NCBI RefSeq assembly: GCF_902686445.1
Contig: NC_062226.1
Coordinates: forward strand, 14,666,001 to 14,730,000
DNA: 64,000 bases
From: Sciurus carolinensis
Taxonomy: Eukaryota > Chordata > Mammalia > Rodentia > Sciuridae
Reading direction: 5' to 3'
The notes beneath the pieces are model-generated. The model made no database searches. It had not been told where the DNA came from and saw nothing but the letters and a program-made list of their open reading frames with translations. Shown here piece by piece: positions 32,590-43,263 of the stretch (positions within the stretch are counted from its first letter, which is position 1; every line of letters begins with the position of its first letter). A program made the position numbers and the translations under genes.

Positions 32590-32970
32590 ATGCTTGCAGG
32601 CTGAGTTGCTAAAACAGAGTGCCTCAGCCTGGGTAACTTGTAAAGAACAACAACTTACTGCTCACAGCCCCAGAGGCTGGCAAGTCCAAGATCAAGCCAC
32701 CAGCAGGCTCATTTCTGCTTCCAAGATGGTGCCCTGTTGCTTGGTTCTCTTGAGGGGACAGCTCAGTGGCCTCACCTCACTGGCAGAAGGGAAGGAAGGC
32801 AAAGGGAGCCTACTTTGCTTTCCAGGCTTACTCCATGCATGAGTGCAAAGTCCCCGGGGCCTAATCACCTTCTAATGGCCCCACTTCTCAATACTTCTGC
32901 ACCGGGGACTAAGTTTCAACATGATTGTGGGAGGGGACACAAACCTTGGTACTATGGCACACACTCCATA
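32590..32970 (-). mobile_element. MLT1A-like MaLR LTR, reverse
   Basis: Near full-length old LTR in reverse: 'cccagaggctggcaagtcca', 'agatcaagccaccagcaggc', 'ggcctaatcaccttctaatg', 'gccccacttctcaatacttc' and 'gggaggggacacaaacctt'. No viral gene is attached. Confidence 0.85.
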
Positions 32971-33044
32971 TTTCCTCCAGGAAAGTCAGGCTATTCCTGA
33001 GTGGTGCAAAGTCCTCTTGGGTGATAGTGTAGATTAGAAAGAGA

Positions 33045-33190
33045 GAAGGGGCGATCGTTATTGAGGACACTACCTCATAAAGGCACATTGTTCACTGACT
33101 TCGACAATTGCAGTGTAATTATATTAGTAAATGTTCTGTGCTCTGCTCGGCAAAGGTAATGAAATTTTAATTGCATGTGACTTGTCCAGC
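33045..33190. promoter_or_regulatory. Candidate conserved non-coding element
   Basis: A non-repeat island, A/T-rich: 'cgacaattgcagtgtaatta', 'tattagtaaatgttctgtgc' and 'taatgaaattttaattgcat'. It has four TAAT/ATTA cores within 80 bases. Confidence 0.38.
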
Positions 33191-33689
33191 CCTGCCTGGG
33201 GTCCAGGCTCTGCAGGGATGTGTGACCAGCTAGTGGCATTTCTGAAGAGAAAATGACTTGCTGAGAGCCCTACTAGGTGCCAGTTACTGGGACCCACGCT
33301 GTGTAGTCATGGCAACCGTTCCAGGGGACACTCCTCTGAGTCCTCCAAAGTGAGAACCAACCAAGTGGGTGGGCTTCAGGTTGAGACCTCTCTCTTTTAT
33401 GGTATGAGGCCTGGGGATCTAGGGAACAGAATCTGGATCCAATTTCCCTCTAAAGTTCCATTTATCAGGGAAGAAATGGAAATGGATTCTTGGAGCATCA
33501 CCCGAGCTCAGCAGAACTCAAGGGGGCAAAGTCTAGTGGTTTCTTCTCAAGGAGCTGCTGAACCATGTGACAGTGGAGCCATCATAGGAAAGAGTTCAGG
33601 ATGCTGGAATAATCTGGGAAGTCTTTTGGGAGGAGGGGGAGCTGGGGATGCCAGGAAGAGAGACTATGAACCATGTCCTTCTGTTTGCC
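33191..33689. other. Unique sequence, no gene
   Basis: The 138-codon plus frame 33350-33766 has low complexity (Gly/Ser rich in part), shows no domain, and continues into a repeat end. Confidence 0.45.
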
Positions 33690-33775
33690 AGTGGACTGTG
33701 GTCAGGGACTGGCTGACATATCTTTCTAGGTGCCTATCACAAAGCTTGCCACACAGTATTCAATAGATGCTGTTA
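33690..33775 (+). repeat. MIR or L2 3' end fragment
   Basis: 'aagcttgccacacagtattc' then 'aatagatgctgttaaatc' fit the shared 3' end of MIR/L2. Confidence 0.5.
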
Positions 33776-33989
33776 AATCAAATTTAAATCTCATAAGGCT
33801 CCAGTAAATACACTATACCGGTGGAATCTTGGACATGCTGAAGATTATGTTGAAAGAACATCCAGAGGTTGGTAGGGATTTCAGCTGGCAGCCACCTGAC
33901 AGGAACAGGGTATACACTGAATTAATAAGAATGATTAATAAGACTGTTGTTACTACTAATGATTATAATGTAGATAATAATGATAATGT

Positions 33990-34245
33990 AGCCAATGATA
34001 ATAGCTAATATTTATAGAGCACTTACTATATGTCAGATCTCTAAGTATTTTACACAGATTTTCTCATTTCATCTTTATAAAAGGTTGTGAGGCAGGTCCT
34101 ATGATTATTCCCATTCTACAAATGAGGAACCTGAGGATCAGAGACATTAGGATATTTGTGTTGGGTCCCACAAATAAGAGGGGCCAGAACAAAGACTCGA
34201 ATTCAGGCCTGCTTGATGCCAAACCTCACGCTATTTCCCTATCCT
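33990..34245 (-). repeat. MIR SINE, near full length
   Basis: Reverse MIR with most blocks present: 'tttatagagcacttactata', 'tctcatttcatctttataaa', 'cccattctacaaatgaggaa' and 'agactcgaattcaggcctgc'. It is preceded by a GAT/AAT-rich tract (33930-33990). Confidence 0.92.
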
Positions 34246-35499
34246 GCGTAGTTTACTAGGCTAGGAGGTGATAAGGCGTGGTCAGGCCAATTTATGTTGA
34301 CCTTCAGTGGCATTGAAGGTAAAGGCCAGGTTTCCTAGGAGGACAAGTGAATGGAGGTCATCACCAGCGGGCATTGCTGAATGAGTGGGGGTCCTGGTTG
34401 ACTCCAGGCTGTGACTTTGTTTAACTCAGAAGAACCAAAGGAAGCTACTTTACCCAGAGTGATTTGCTCCCAGAACTCTATCACCTAAGTGTAAATCCTG
34501 GAATAGCTGCTGGAATTTATTCAAGGCCTTTCTCAACCTGCCATGATGTGAAGTGAAGCCTGGCTCCGTATAGACCTTGTTCCGCATCAGCAGTGCTTCC
34601 AAGAGGCCACGAGAAGATGCAAGAGCTCTGGGGCTGGAAGTCCCAGCATGGGGGTTGCTCCTCCAGCCTCACCAAGAGGGTTCTAACCACTTGCCATGAG
34701 ACGGCAGCCCTCGTTAGTGATGGAGAGAGAAGAAGCCCAGACCACGAGGGCATGCAGCAAAGAGGAAAAGTCTCCGGCAAGAAGAACCAAAGTGAGACTC
34801 CGGCCCAGGGCACAGGGTTTGATGTCGCCTGCTTTTTCTCTTACAAGATTGCAGAACTAATGTGGAGTCCAGCTTTTGCTCCAAGTCCCAGTTATTCCAA
34901 ACAAAGAGGATTGATTCATGGAGAATCAATTCTTTTGGGAACCAAAGAGTTGCCGATCCCAGAAGGTAAGAGTGTGTCAGCGGTCTCCACCATGTGACAG
35001 ACCTTATCTTGGGGAGTTGGGGACGGGTTGGCTAATCAGGAAGGCTTTCTGCAGGAAAACACATTCCACTGAACTGAGGTGGCCTTGGGATGGCCACTGC
35101 CTACTTCTGTAGTGATGCTGGAGGTTGAAATCTGACCACTCGACCTTTAGATTCTGCCAACTCTACCAACATCTCTTTTCAGTACCCAGAGGCCTATAAG
35201 AACGAGACCAGCAGTTAGGGGTAGGGGTGCGTGGGTAGCAGAAACAGAAGGCGTGTGGCCTGGAACCTGAGAGGCCTGGACCTGTGCTCTGTCTCATGTG
35301 TCCTCATGGGTCTGCCAGGTCTCTGCGGCTCTCAGACCTCCCCATGTGTGAACCATGGGCAGTGACCAGATGGTCTCTCAGGCCCCCTCTGGTCCTGAAT
35401 GTTCCCCATTGTGTGACATGTCCTATCAACAACTGGACAGAAAGCGTGTCCTGGAAATGGTGCAGGCAGTGGCTGGTGCTTGGTGAAAGTGCAGCTGGC
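34246..35499. other. Unique sequence, no gene
   Basis: Frame 34593-34997 (plus, 134 codons) is the longest here. It lacks any domain or splice-bounded exon, and codon composition looks random. Nothing else identified. Confidence 0.45.
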
Positions 35500-35800
35500 C
35501 TGGGTAAGCAGGTCAAGGCTGGCTTCCCCAGCAGACATGATTTTGAGTAGCGCCCTGAATGGAGAACAGAGTTCTGACAGGCAAAAGAGCATCCTAAGGT
35601 CGGAAGTGATCCAGCAAAGGCTCAAGCTAAGAGAGGGCAGCAGGGTCCTGGAAAGAGCTGGTGGACAAGGAAACAGGCCATGGGAGGCTCTTGGCCTCTG
35701 TCTCACATTGGCTCTGTAGCCCTTCTAAGGGGACAGGGTCCACAGTGTCAGAGCCTGGCACAGCGACTGACATGGAACAGCACATAAAATTACTCATTAA
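35500..35800. other. Possible L2-derived sequence
   Basis: 'cagagcctggcacagcgact' near 35750 looks like a forward L2/MIR 3' end. The preceding G-rich sequence faintly resembles L2 in reverse. Orientation unresolved. Confidence 0.35.
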
Positions 35801-36054
35801 TGAAGGGAGAATTTCTCTGAGCAGGTTGCCAATACCTACCTGCATTTCCCCAGGTGCTTTTGTTTGCATGAATAAATGGGTAAAAGCAGAATTCTGCTAA
35901 CATTCCAAAACATCCACCCGAGAGGCTCAAAGGGCATATCTTTTGGCAGTTTGTGGCTCAGTGGATATCTGATATGGTTTCAGGAACAAGTCCCTGGTTG
36001 TTAGCCCTCAAATAATTCCTGCATCCTGAGGACTTTGAGATGGAGGCTGGGGTG

Positions 36055-36090
36055 TGCCAGACAGACAGATGGATGGATAGATAGATAGAG

Positions 36091-36133
<43 letters not shown>

Positions 36134-36148
36134 CATGCATGTGTGCGC
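36055..36148 (+). repeat. Compound (GATG)(GATA)n(GT)n microsatellite
   Basis: ACAG/GATG/GATA units (36055-36091) pass into about 19 GT units (36092-36129), then mixed GC/GT/AT purine-pyrimidine alternation to 36148. Such alternation can favour left-handed DNA. Confidence 0.95.
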
Positions 36149-36169
36149 GCATGTGAATTTCTCCTCCCG

Positions 36170-36262
36170 TTTTAACTGTTGCTGAGCTCATCTTTTATTT
36201 TAATTAATGTTTTAATTTAGTACATGCACCATGAGGCACTTTCTCAGAGGGAATAATTAAGT
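36170..36262. promoter_or_regulatory. Short candidate conserved element
   Basis: 'ttttattttaattaatgttt', 'taatttagtacatgcaccat' and 'gggaataattaagttag' carry several ATTA cores in a non-repeat island next to the microsatellite. Confidence 0.35.
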
Positions 36263-36274
36263 TAGAAAAAAAAT

Positions 36275-36380
36275 TGGCTACTCCAGCATTAGGGGCTGGG
36301 AAACCAAGGCTCAGCAAGGGTGGGTTTGTAGCCCAAAGTCATTCAGCAAATTAGGCAGAAATTTGGGAAGTAAAAGACCT
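36275..36380 (-). repeat. MIR fragment
   Basis: 'gctgggaaaccaaggctcag' and 'cccaaagtcattcagcaaat' fit a reverse MIR core. Confidence 0.65.
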
Positions 36381-36439
36381 TTGGGGAGCTCTGGAGAACT
36401 TGGGCAGCCCCTCTTCATGTGAGCAAACTCAGAGAGTAG

Positions 36440-36615
36440 GCGGCTGGCACTGAGGAAACACCTGCCACGTGTCAATCACAGCTACGGGCCGCAAACGATG
36501 CTCCGTGGTCTCATTTCATCCTCAGACTTATTTCAGAAAAAAAAGACTCAGGTTTAGTAGCCTCTTCAGATTCTAGCAGATGGTCAAGGGAAGAGTCAGA
36601 GTTCAAGCCCACCTC
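36440..36615 (-). repeat. MIR SINE
   Basis: Reverse MIR: 'acacctgccacgtgtcaatc', 'gtctcatttcatcctcagac' and 'gagtcagagttcaagcccac'. Confidence 0.75.
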
Positions 36616-37465
36616 AGCCTGCCTGTGTTACCTGACCAAACCTTTTTATTCTGGGGACACAGAATGTATGGGACTGTCATATTGAAGCTAGCACAGGGAT
36701 CCTGTACTCTGTGAAGGAAGAGGCTCTGAAGCCTCCAAGAGAAGGAGTTAAACTCTCCATGGAGGTTCAAAGTCAACTTCAGTCCCAATCATTTTTGAGA
36801 ACTCACCATGGTCCTACCACAACCACCACCAACCACCTCGATCATTCCTACCACCAGCAATGCGGCTGGATCATTCTAAGGAGGTTCGGTACCAACTCAG
36901 GGGAAGGTTCTATTCTTAAGAACTCCACCTGAAAGATGAGATTCATGATAACTTCTAGGACTTTGGATAGCCCATCCATTCCAAGGTAGTCCCTATCTTC
37001 TTGCAGGATTGCCCGAGTCTGTCCCAGACAGGATGGTTCTGGCCTGGTTAAAATCTCAGCCCCACATCTTCCGGCTGTTATGTCCTCCTTTGAGTGATTC
37101 ATGCTTCCTGGCTCCTGTGAGGTTCCGTCCTAGAGGCTGGAAATACTGGGATGACCTGGTTCCCCTGAGGGAGGATATGCTGACAATAAACAAATGAAAT
37201 ACATTTAAAAAAGACACCGGATAATAACAAGTGCTTTGTGGAAAACAAAACGGGGTTCTGTCAGAGAGTGCCCGAGGGATGCTCAGGCTATTCTAGAAAG
37301 CTGACCGCCCAGCTGAGGTCTGGGGAACAGGGAGGAGCCAGCCTCCTCCAGCAAAAGGCAATGGCCCCAGGGTGGGAAGGCATCTCAAGACCATTTCTTT
37401 ACATTTCTCATATTTTCTTGCACATCTCTTTACGGCTCACTTAATACAGTGGTGATTTACATTCA
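36616..37465. other. Unique sequence, no gene
   Basis: No feature supported. Includes a short Thr/His-rich low-complexity frame at 36711-36932. Confidence 0.45.
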
Positions 37466-37618
37466 CTTGAGCCGCTGTTTGATCCGTATCCATCTCTCCA
37501 ATGGCCAAGTTCAGGAGGGCAGGGGTCAGGTCTGTTTTGTTCACCATTATGACCACAGGGTCTAAAGACACTGTCTGACTCATAAACATTTGCTGAATAA
37601 ATAAACGAATGAATGAGT
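37466..37618 (+). repeat. L2 LINE 3' end
   Basis: 'caggagggcaggggtcagg', 'tctgttttgttcaccattat' and 'acatttgctgaataaataaa' match the L2 3' terminus closely. Confidence 0.9.
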
Positions 37619-38079
37619 GCTCTGGGAAGGCTATTCCCATCCTCCCCATTTTTTTTCCTGTCAACTGTAAAGTGCAATCAACTGTTGGGGCAGAACAGGA
37701 CCACTTGGCACATGAAGAACTGGAGAGTGTGACACTTACCTCCTGCGTTGAGCGCTGCCTTGCCGTTGAACAAGAATGTCCTTCCAGACCCCTGCCAAAT
37801 GCCTCCCAGGTACCTGTCCTCTTACATTGGATCAGCTGCATGGGTAGAGGCACGTGTGACATCCCACCCAGTTTTCAGATGCAGGAAAAGGTCTCAGGCA
37901 ACAACACGGCCACGCTCACTGCTGCTCTGACGCTGTGAGGATGCTTCACCCTCAGCTGACTACCTTGGGTCTCGACCCACGGCGCTGATCTGTCTGGGGA
38001 TGCACTTCCCAGAACTCCCATGGCTTGGTGTTGACTCCGGAGGCCGGGAGGGGACGTGGGAATGGGACTCTTGCTCACT
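37619..38079. other. Unique sequence, no gene
   Basis: No feature identified. The frame 37437-37862 (minus, 141 codons) begins inside L2. Confidence 0.45.
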
Positions 38080-38412
38080 GTGTATCCTCAGCCCTCTCAT
38101 GCCACCTGTGCCCCTCCCCACCTATCCCACCATGGCTCCAATCACTCGGCTGTTGTCAGCACTTCCTGGCTTCCCAAGGCACACCCGAGAAGGCACCCTT
38201 CCTCTGGCCTTCCATCTGCTCTCCAGACCTTGGGGCCTCCCCAGACTGGGCTTCCCTATGAAAACACAGGACAGACCAACAGGCCATCATGGTCTGGTTG
38301 CTCCTCTGTGTTCCCAGGGTCCCTTAGCGGTCAGGCGAACTTTCACCTCTGAATTTCCAATGCTCCTCACAGGGCCAGGTGCATAGCAGAACCTCAGTAA
38401 ATACTGGACCCG
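38080..38412 (+). repeat. Probable L2 3' region
   Basis: C-rich sequence ending with 'cacagggccaggtgcatagc' and 'agaacctcagtaaatactgg', which fits the L2 3' end. The 5' part is only loosely similar. Confidence 0.5.
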
Positions 38413-38559
38413 GGAACAATTGAAGGGAGCTTGCCCATTCTGGGGGACTGCGGGGACTGTGGCTTGCTCCTCCAGTTCACTGACTTTGTTGGTGCTGTGC
38501 TCTCTTGGCAGCTGGCCTTTGCTGCGCCTTCTCAAGAGTGTCACGCTGCAGGTCTGCAG

Positions 38560-38640
38560 CTGTGTCTGGCATGAGCTCACATCCCTCGCTGCAATTTGTG
38601 AGTGCCGAAGCCATTTAATTAAATGGGATGGAATCGAGTC
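38560..38640. promoter_or_regulatory. Candidate conserved element with 16-bp palindrome
   Basis: Contains a perfect 16-bp palindrome CCATTTAATTAAATGG at 38611-38626. Its centre TTTAATTAAA is a classic paired homeodomain or LIM-homeodomain type core. It directly precedes the CpG-rich patch. Confidence 0.45.
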
Positions 38641-38890
38641 TGCGAGGTTGTTATCACCGATATTGTTTTCCGCGCACGACCTGACTGCGAGGGGATCCAC
38701 GGGAGGCCCGGGAGCGACGGCCTGCTCCCCCACCCCCAGCCCAGATGGCCACGGGAAGCGGCTGAGATCCTGGCCCAGACCTGAAGTCAGGGGTTCAAAG
38801 CCCCTCCACGTGCATGCGAGTCCCCGCGGGTGGGTCAGGGGCTGCTGCCAGGCGCGTGCGGCCCCCCGGAGGCAGCCCGAGCTGCGTAAG
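38641..38890. promoter_or_regulatory. CpG-rich patch (small CpG island)
   Basis: Counting by hand I find 22 CpG in 250 bases, with 85 C and 87 G, so G+C is about 69% and CpG observed/expected about 0.74. These values pass the usual CpG-island thresholds (over 200 bases). The patch has no clear transcript or exon. It could be a promoter, an orphan island or an enhancer island. Confidence 0.6.
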
Positions 38891-39010
38891 CTCATTTTGC
38901 TGAAGGGAATCTTGCCAAGCCAGAGCGAGCTTCCATTTGCCTAAGTTTGCATCAATAATTAATCCAACCTGGTTTCACATAAGACTCGACATAAAATTAT
39001 TAACTGGGAG
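38891..39010. promoter_or_regulatory. Candidate conserved element, 3' flank of CpG patch
   Basis: A/T-rich and repeat-free: 'tttgcatcaataattaatcc', 'acataagactcgacataaaa' and 'ttattaactgggagagctt'. Homeodomain-like ATTA sites are clustered. Confidence 0.42.
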
Positions 39011-39064
39011 AGCTTTGCTTGAGCTGGTCCCAGAAGAGGGCTACCTTGAGCCCAGGATCTGAGG

Positions 39065-39300
39065 ACCCTGCCGGCCCGGATGGCAGCTTGGAAACCCCAT
39101 TTCTCCACCCCATGACGGTCTCCCTCTAGACCTCCCCCCGGGCCTCTGCGTTGTCAGCCATACGCACATGCCACCTCCTCTGTGGAGCCTTTTCTGATTT
39201 CTCCGGTAAAAAGCGTCCTCTTTCTTCTGCCTGCCAGACGTCTCTATTTTGAAAGATACCACAATCTGTCCTGTACTGCGTTATTTATATTCATGCCTTC
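39065..39300 (+). repeat. L2 LINE 3' region
   Basis: 'gccacctcctctgtggagcc', 'ttttctgatttctccggtaa' and 'gtactgcgttatttatattc' follow the forward L2 3' order. Confidence 0.72.
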
Positions 39301-39564
39301 ATCCCCACCCAGTGGGCGGGTGGCAGTAATTAATAACAGGATACCTACCGGATGGCCACCAAGAGAAGGGACAGGTCAGCCCAGGGAAGCTCTAACCAGG
39401 GAAAGGGGTAGTTCTGCACTCAGGTCGATTCCCCTGAGTTGGACCTTCAATCTTATTTCCAAATCTGGCTAATAGCACCTGGAGCTTCTCAATCCTGTGA
39501 ACTGGAAACCTTGTGTCATCTCTCATTTTTCTGATTATGCATGTTGCAGGATCACATGAGTCAT
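39301..39564. other. Unassigned sequence
   Basis: No recognised feature. Confidence 0.4.
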
Positions 39565-39848
39565 GCAGTCACACATGTACATGAGGTCATCATGTCTGTT
39601 TCACTCTACCATCCCTCCTACCCCATACCCTCCTCCCTCCATTCATTCCCCTCTATCTAATCTAAAGTAACTCTATTTTCCTGTCCCCTCCCTTTGTTAT
39701 GAATTAGCCTCTGCATATCGGAGAAAACATTCCGCCTTTGGTTTTTTGGGGTTGACTGGGTTTGCTTAGCATGATATTCTCCAACTCCATCCATTCACCA
39801 GCAAATGCCATCATTTCAGTCTTCTTTATTCGTACACATAGAGAGCTC
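39565..39848 (-). mobile_element. LINE-1 3' end, truncated
   Basis: Reverse L1 end closely similar to 1380-1640: 'acatgtacatgaggtcatca', 'ctctaccatccctcctaccc', 'ggagaaaacattccgccttt' and 'aactccatccattcaccagc'. Only the 3' UTR and the ORF2 tail remain. Confidence 0.87.
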
Positions 39849-39887
39849 ATTTTCTTTATTTGTTCATCTGTTTTTGCCCCCTCCCTT

Positions 39888-39905
39888 CTCTCTCTCTCTC
39901 TCTGT
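39888..39905 (+). repeat. (TC)n microsatellite
   Basis: About nine TC units. Confidence 0.85.
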
Positions 39906-40189
39906 CAAATGGACAAGTCTCGTCACTCTTCCTTGGGAACATCTCATCACTCGGGCCCAGCTTCCCAGTCCCTTTGTTAGGCAGCAGGCCTCAAAATCTC
40001 TTTGAACAAACAACTTCTGACCCGAGGCTTCCATCTCCCAGGCCCTGCCTGGACCCTGCGTCAGTACCGTCCCAGCCTCCGATATTCCCACAAAGCCCTT
40101 GCTTTCATGCGTATGGAGCCTGCCTGCGTTGGGTCTAAGGTCACAGCCCCAGGACCCCAGCCAGGCCCTGGCAGCCTCAGTCCATGTGA
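39906..40189. other. Unassigned sequence
   Basis: C-rich, no gene supported. Confidence 0.4.
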
Positions 40190-40500
40190 CTGGTTCCCGA
40201 GCTTTCCATCACTGCTCAGACGTTCTTGTCCCTGTTCCTCCAGGCGGCCCTGCAGTCTTCCCTGTCTTGGAAGACCCTCCAGCTTCCAATCCACCACCCT
40301 CCACCCATATTTCAAGTTGCAAATCAAAAGTCTCCTGTGCTGGGCCTTCGTGAAGCCAGGGGTCTCCTCTTTCCCCGCCAGCTCATGGCTTGGACCTTCC
40401 TCGCAACGGTAGTCATGTTATATGGTGGATCTTCATTCATGCATTTCCCAGGAGCTTGGTGTGCAATAAATATTTGTTGAATCATTAAATAAATATTGGA
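40190..40500 (+). repeat. L2 LINE 3' end
   Basis: 'agctttccatcactgctcag' and 'caagttgcaaatcaaaagtc' lead to 'ggagcttggtgtgcaataaa' and 'tatttgttgaatcattaaat', the diagnostic L2 3' terminus. Confidence 0.82.
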
Positions 40501-40879
40501 GAAATAAGGCAGTCTTAGGATCTCTTGGGCAAGAAGATTCCTGCTGTAGTTACTCTTATTGTCTTGGTCGCTATTATTTCCCAGATGTCAAATAACACGG
40601 ATCTCCTGTTCACCAGGCCCGGATTTGAAAGACCTACTTCAAACAGTCCACCTTTCTGACCTCCACAAGGACAGTCAGACTTTTCAGGTCGGATCTCCCT
40701 CAATTTTGTTTTTAAACAAAATTCTTTTAAAAAAATATGATGCACCTTCTGTGTTCTCAGCCCTAGGTTAGATGCCAGGAAGGGCCCCCCCCCCAAGTCA
40801 CATGACCCTGCACGGGAGGAGCTTCCTCTTCCGCTCTTGGGACCAGACCAGCACAGAGTGGCACGAAGCAGAGTGTGTC
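40501..40879. other. Unassigned sequence, no gene
   Basis: Includes a C10-like run near 40785. The 181-codon frame 40763-41308 (minus) starts here and has no domain. Confidence 0.45.
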
Positions 40880-41000
40880 TAATAATGATGTTCCCATCAT
40901 AAAGTTGGTCACTAAAAGGCAGCCTTCATGGTAATAGAGCTGTAACTGCGCTCTCCTCTTTAGCAACCGGCTAGCAAGGAGCCTGTAAAGCGGGGGAATT
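40880..41000. promoter_or_regulatory. Candidate conserved non-coding element
   Basis: 'tctaataatgatgttcccat', 'cataaagttggtcactaaaa', 'tcatggtaatagagctgtaa' and 'gggggaattaaatcattgtg' form a repeat-free island with ATTA/TAAT sites. Confidence 0.35.
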
Positions 41001-41819
41001 AAATCATTGTGTTCAGGAAGGCATTGCAGCGGCGCAGCGTGTCCAGCAAGATGGATCGGAAGTGCCGTGTTTTCTTTGCCGCTTGGCCAGCGTACCTTTT
41101 CACTGGTCCCCGTTTTGTTCTTTTGGCTTCCACACTCCCAACCGCCTTCTCTGTTCTTTCCAATAAATCTCCCTTTGTTTCTCCTGAGACTCTGCTGCCA
41201 GTCTGTCAGGAACTCTGCACAAAATAGTGTCTTTCTGTCAAGAGTTCCGTGTGAAATGTTAACTGTCTTTTGAACACCAGAGGCAGCCAAGGCGGTGTGT
41301 GGGGACACCCTCGTCCTGATGGCTGTTTACTTCCTTGCTGGCAAGCTCTGAGCCTGCTGATGGTCCTGCTGATCGAGCTGCAGACAGAGAGTAGGGCAGT
41401 GCCTCTGTTCAGCTCCCAGACACTCCCTCCGCAAGGGGCTTAGAGACGAGAGGTTGCCTGAAGACACTGATGCAGGACTTCGGTGATCCCCTGAACAGCG
41501 GTCCCACCTCAGAGCCCCTGGATGGCACCATGCCAACAGGTCACCACGGAGGGCTTAGGCTCACCTGCTGTGTGTCCTCAGGCCAGGTATCGCTCCTCTG
41601 TGCTTTTCATTTCCCCATCCCTGTGAAAGCAGGCGTGGATGGTCCCTAGGGTGCCTTCCAGCCCTGCCAGCCTATCATTTTACAAATCTCTAGCAGCTAA
41701 AACTTATGGAAAATGTGATTCTCTCTTGGGGATCCAAAGTCAACAGAAAAAGAAATGATCTAGGAGGTAATTCAAAGACCCAGGAGGGACATTCTTTTAG
41801 GGCAGTAGAAATAACAATA
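41001..41819. other. Unassigned sequence, no gene
   Basis: 'ttccaataaatctccctttg' at 41158-41177 looks like a poly-A signal context of an old LTR or transcript end, but no repeat body could be assigned around it. Confidence 0.4.
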
Positions 41820-41910
41820 ATAATAAAATCTAGGATCAAAGTGCTTTTCCATCTCCTATCATTTTATCCTCCCAAATGTCTTGGAGGGAGAGATGGATAA
41901 CACAGGAATT
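41820..41910 (-). repeat. MIR fragment
   Basis: 'aaagtgcttttccatctcct' and 'atcattttatcctcccaaat' match the 3' half of a reverse MIR. Confidence 0.65.
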
Positions 41911-42119
41911 TTCACTGGACCTTCAGAGTCACTTGTACAGATGTTCAGGTTGTGCACTCTGCAAGTGTGGCACATGTAAGGAACCCCATTCTTCTTAGAA
42001 ATACAGACTAACTTATGGGAGATGGTGTGCAGGGTCATGGAGAATCCAGTTTGGTGCCCTGGGCTGTGCACACACCTGCAGAGTCCAGAAGGCAGCACAC
42101 TCACTGGCGAATGTGACCC
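41911..42119. other. Unassigned sequence
   Basis: No feature seen. Confidence 0.4.
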
Positions 42120-42290
42120 TATTCTGACCACACTTCGGATGACCCCTGAACTCGCCTGCCTGTTGCTTTTTGGAGACGTGATGCCACCTCCCCTCTCTGA
42201 ACCTGACACCATTGTCTCATCTGAGGGGTGGGATTGGGGTCTCAGAGAGTGCATTCAACAAATGGCACATGAGCATTTGTGAGGGTGGAG
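42120..42290 (+). repeat. Possible MIR
   Basis: 'cccctctctgaacctgacac', 'cattgtctcatctgaggggt' and 'gcattcaacaaatggcacat' loosely follow forward MIR. Confidence 0.5.
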
Positions 42291-43261
42291 GGGGTTTGGG
42301 TGTGTTCCTTCACTGACCTCAGGGATGACCCTGGAGCAGAGCTGGGCCAAGCCAGGGGCGCACAGTCCCACGGCAGATGCCTCACCTGATTCCTGATGGG
42401 ATGTATATCCTTTGGTCATCAATCAGAGAAGAAGCTGGAGGCACGGAGTGTCTGCGTGGATTTGAGGTGATGGGGTGGATGTAAGTCCTGGCCGGAGCTT
42501 CCCCCGCCTGCCCCTGCCCACTCCCTTCCTTCTAGGGCCATTTAACATAGCGGGAGGGGCAGGAGGGGGCTTCAGCATACATCCCAGCTGTGCCAGGGCC
42601 AGACTGCTGTGGTTGTGCAGGTGGACATACTAACTGGAAAGAAGCGTTTCTGGAGCCAGGGAACCTTTTCCTAGTTTGCACAAAGGCACTGTGTAGGTTG
42701 GCAGCAGGCACAGGGGCCTTTGCTGCAGATGTCAAATGTATCTAAGATGCAGGTGGGACCCTGCTACTTCCCTCCTCAGAGGCCTTCTTGCCCCGGGGAG
42801 GCAGTTTTGCAGCGGTGGAGGATGAAGGGTCCGGGCCAGAATTGCCTGGAGCATGTGACCAATATGCACACTTCCAGGTTCCACCCTGGTTACGAGACAT
42901 TGGAAGTGACGCACACTGGGCACGGAGGGGCAGAGGGAAGGTGTGCGTGCTCCCGGGCCTCTGAGGCAGCGCCCTGGCTGAGGCACACCCCCGGGGGCCT
43001 TGCCGTGGCCCTCTAGACTTCTGTGTCCCCTCCTGACAGAGCCTGGGTCGCAGGCCACCCAGGCTTTTCTTCTTTCTGGACGTGACAGCCGATGCCACTG
43101 CTTGTGAGCTCCCCTGGAATTGCCAGAGCAGGTGGCTCCCTTTCTCCTTCGTGCTCCCACATCCTGAGACAAAGACGCCGGCACCTGGGCTGCGGTGACA
43201 CAACCACTTCCTACTGGGAACTTCCATGAATTGGGGTTTGTGAAGGAGGAAAAGGAAGGAG

Positions 43262-43263
<2 letters not shown>
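42291..43263. other. G+C-rich unique sequence, no gene
   Basis: The longest open frame in the window (42732-43472, minus, 246 codons) and partners 42742-43227 and 43211-43855 lie here. Two of them read through the CA repeat, none shows a domain, and the region is simply stop-poor because of its G+C content. Confidence 0.55.

Noticed and set aside
34593..34997. 134-codon plus-strand frame as a possible exon
   Set aside because: It has no domain, ordinary codon composition for non-coding DNA, and no supporting neighbours.
38287..38895. 202-codon minus-strand open frame over the CpG patch
   Set aside because: It runs from a probable L2 end through the CpG patch, has no recognisable domain, and its openness is explained by high G+C. 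A short coding exon cannot be fully excluded without alignment.
40763..41308. 181-codon minus-strand open frame
   Set aside because: It has no domain and spans an A/T-rich non-coding island and a C-run. No splice pattern was found.
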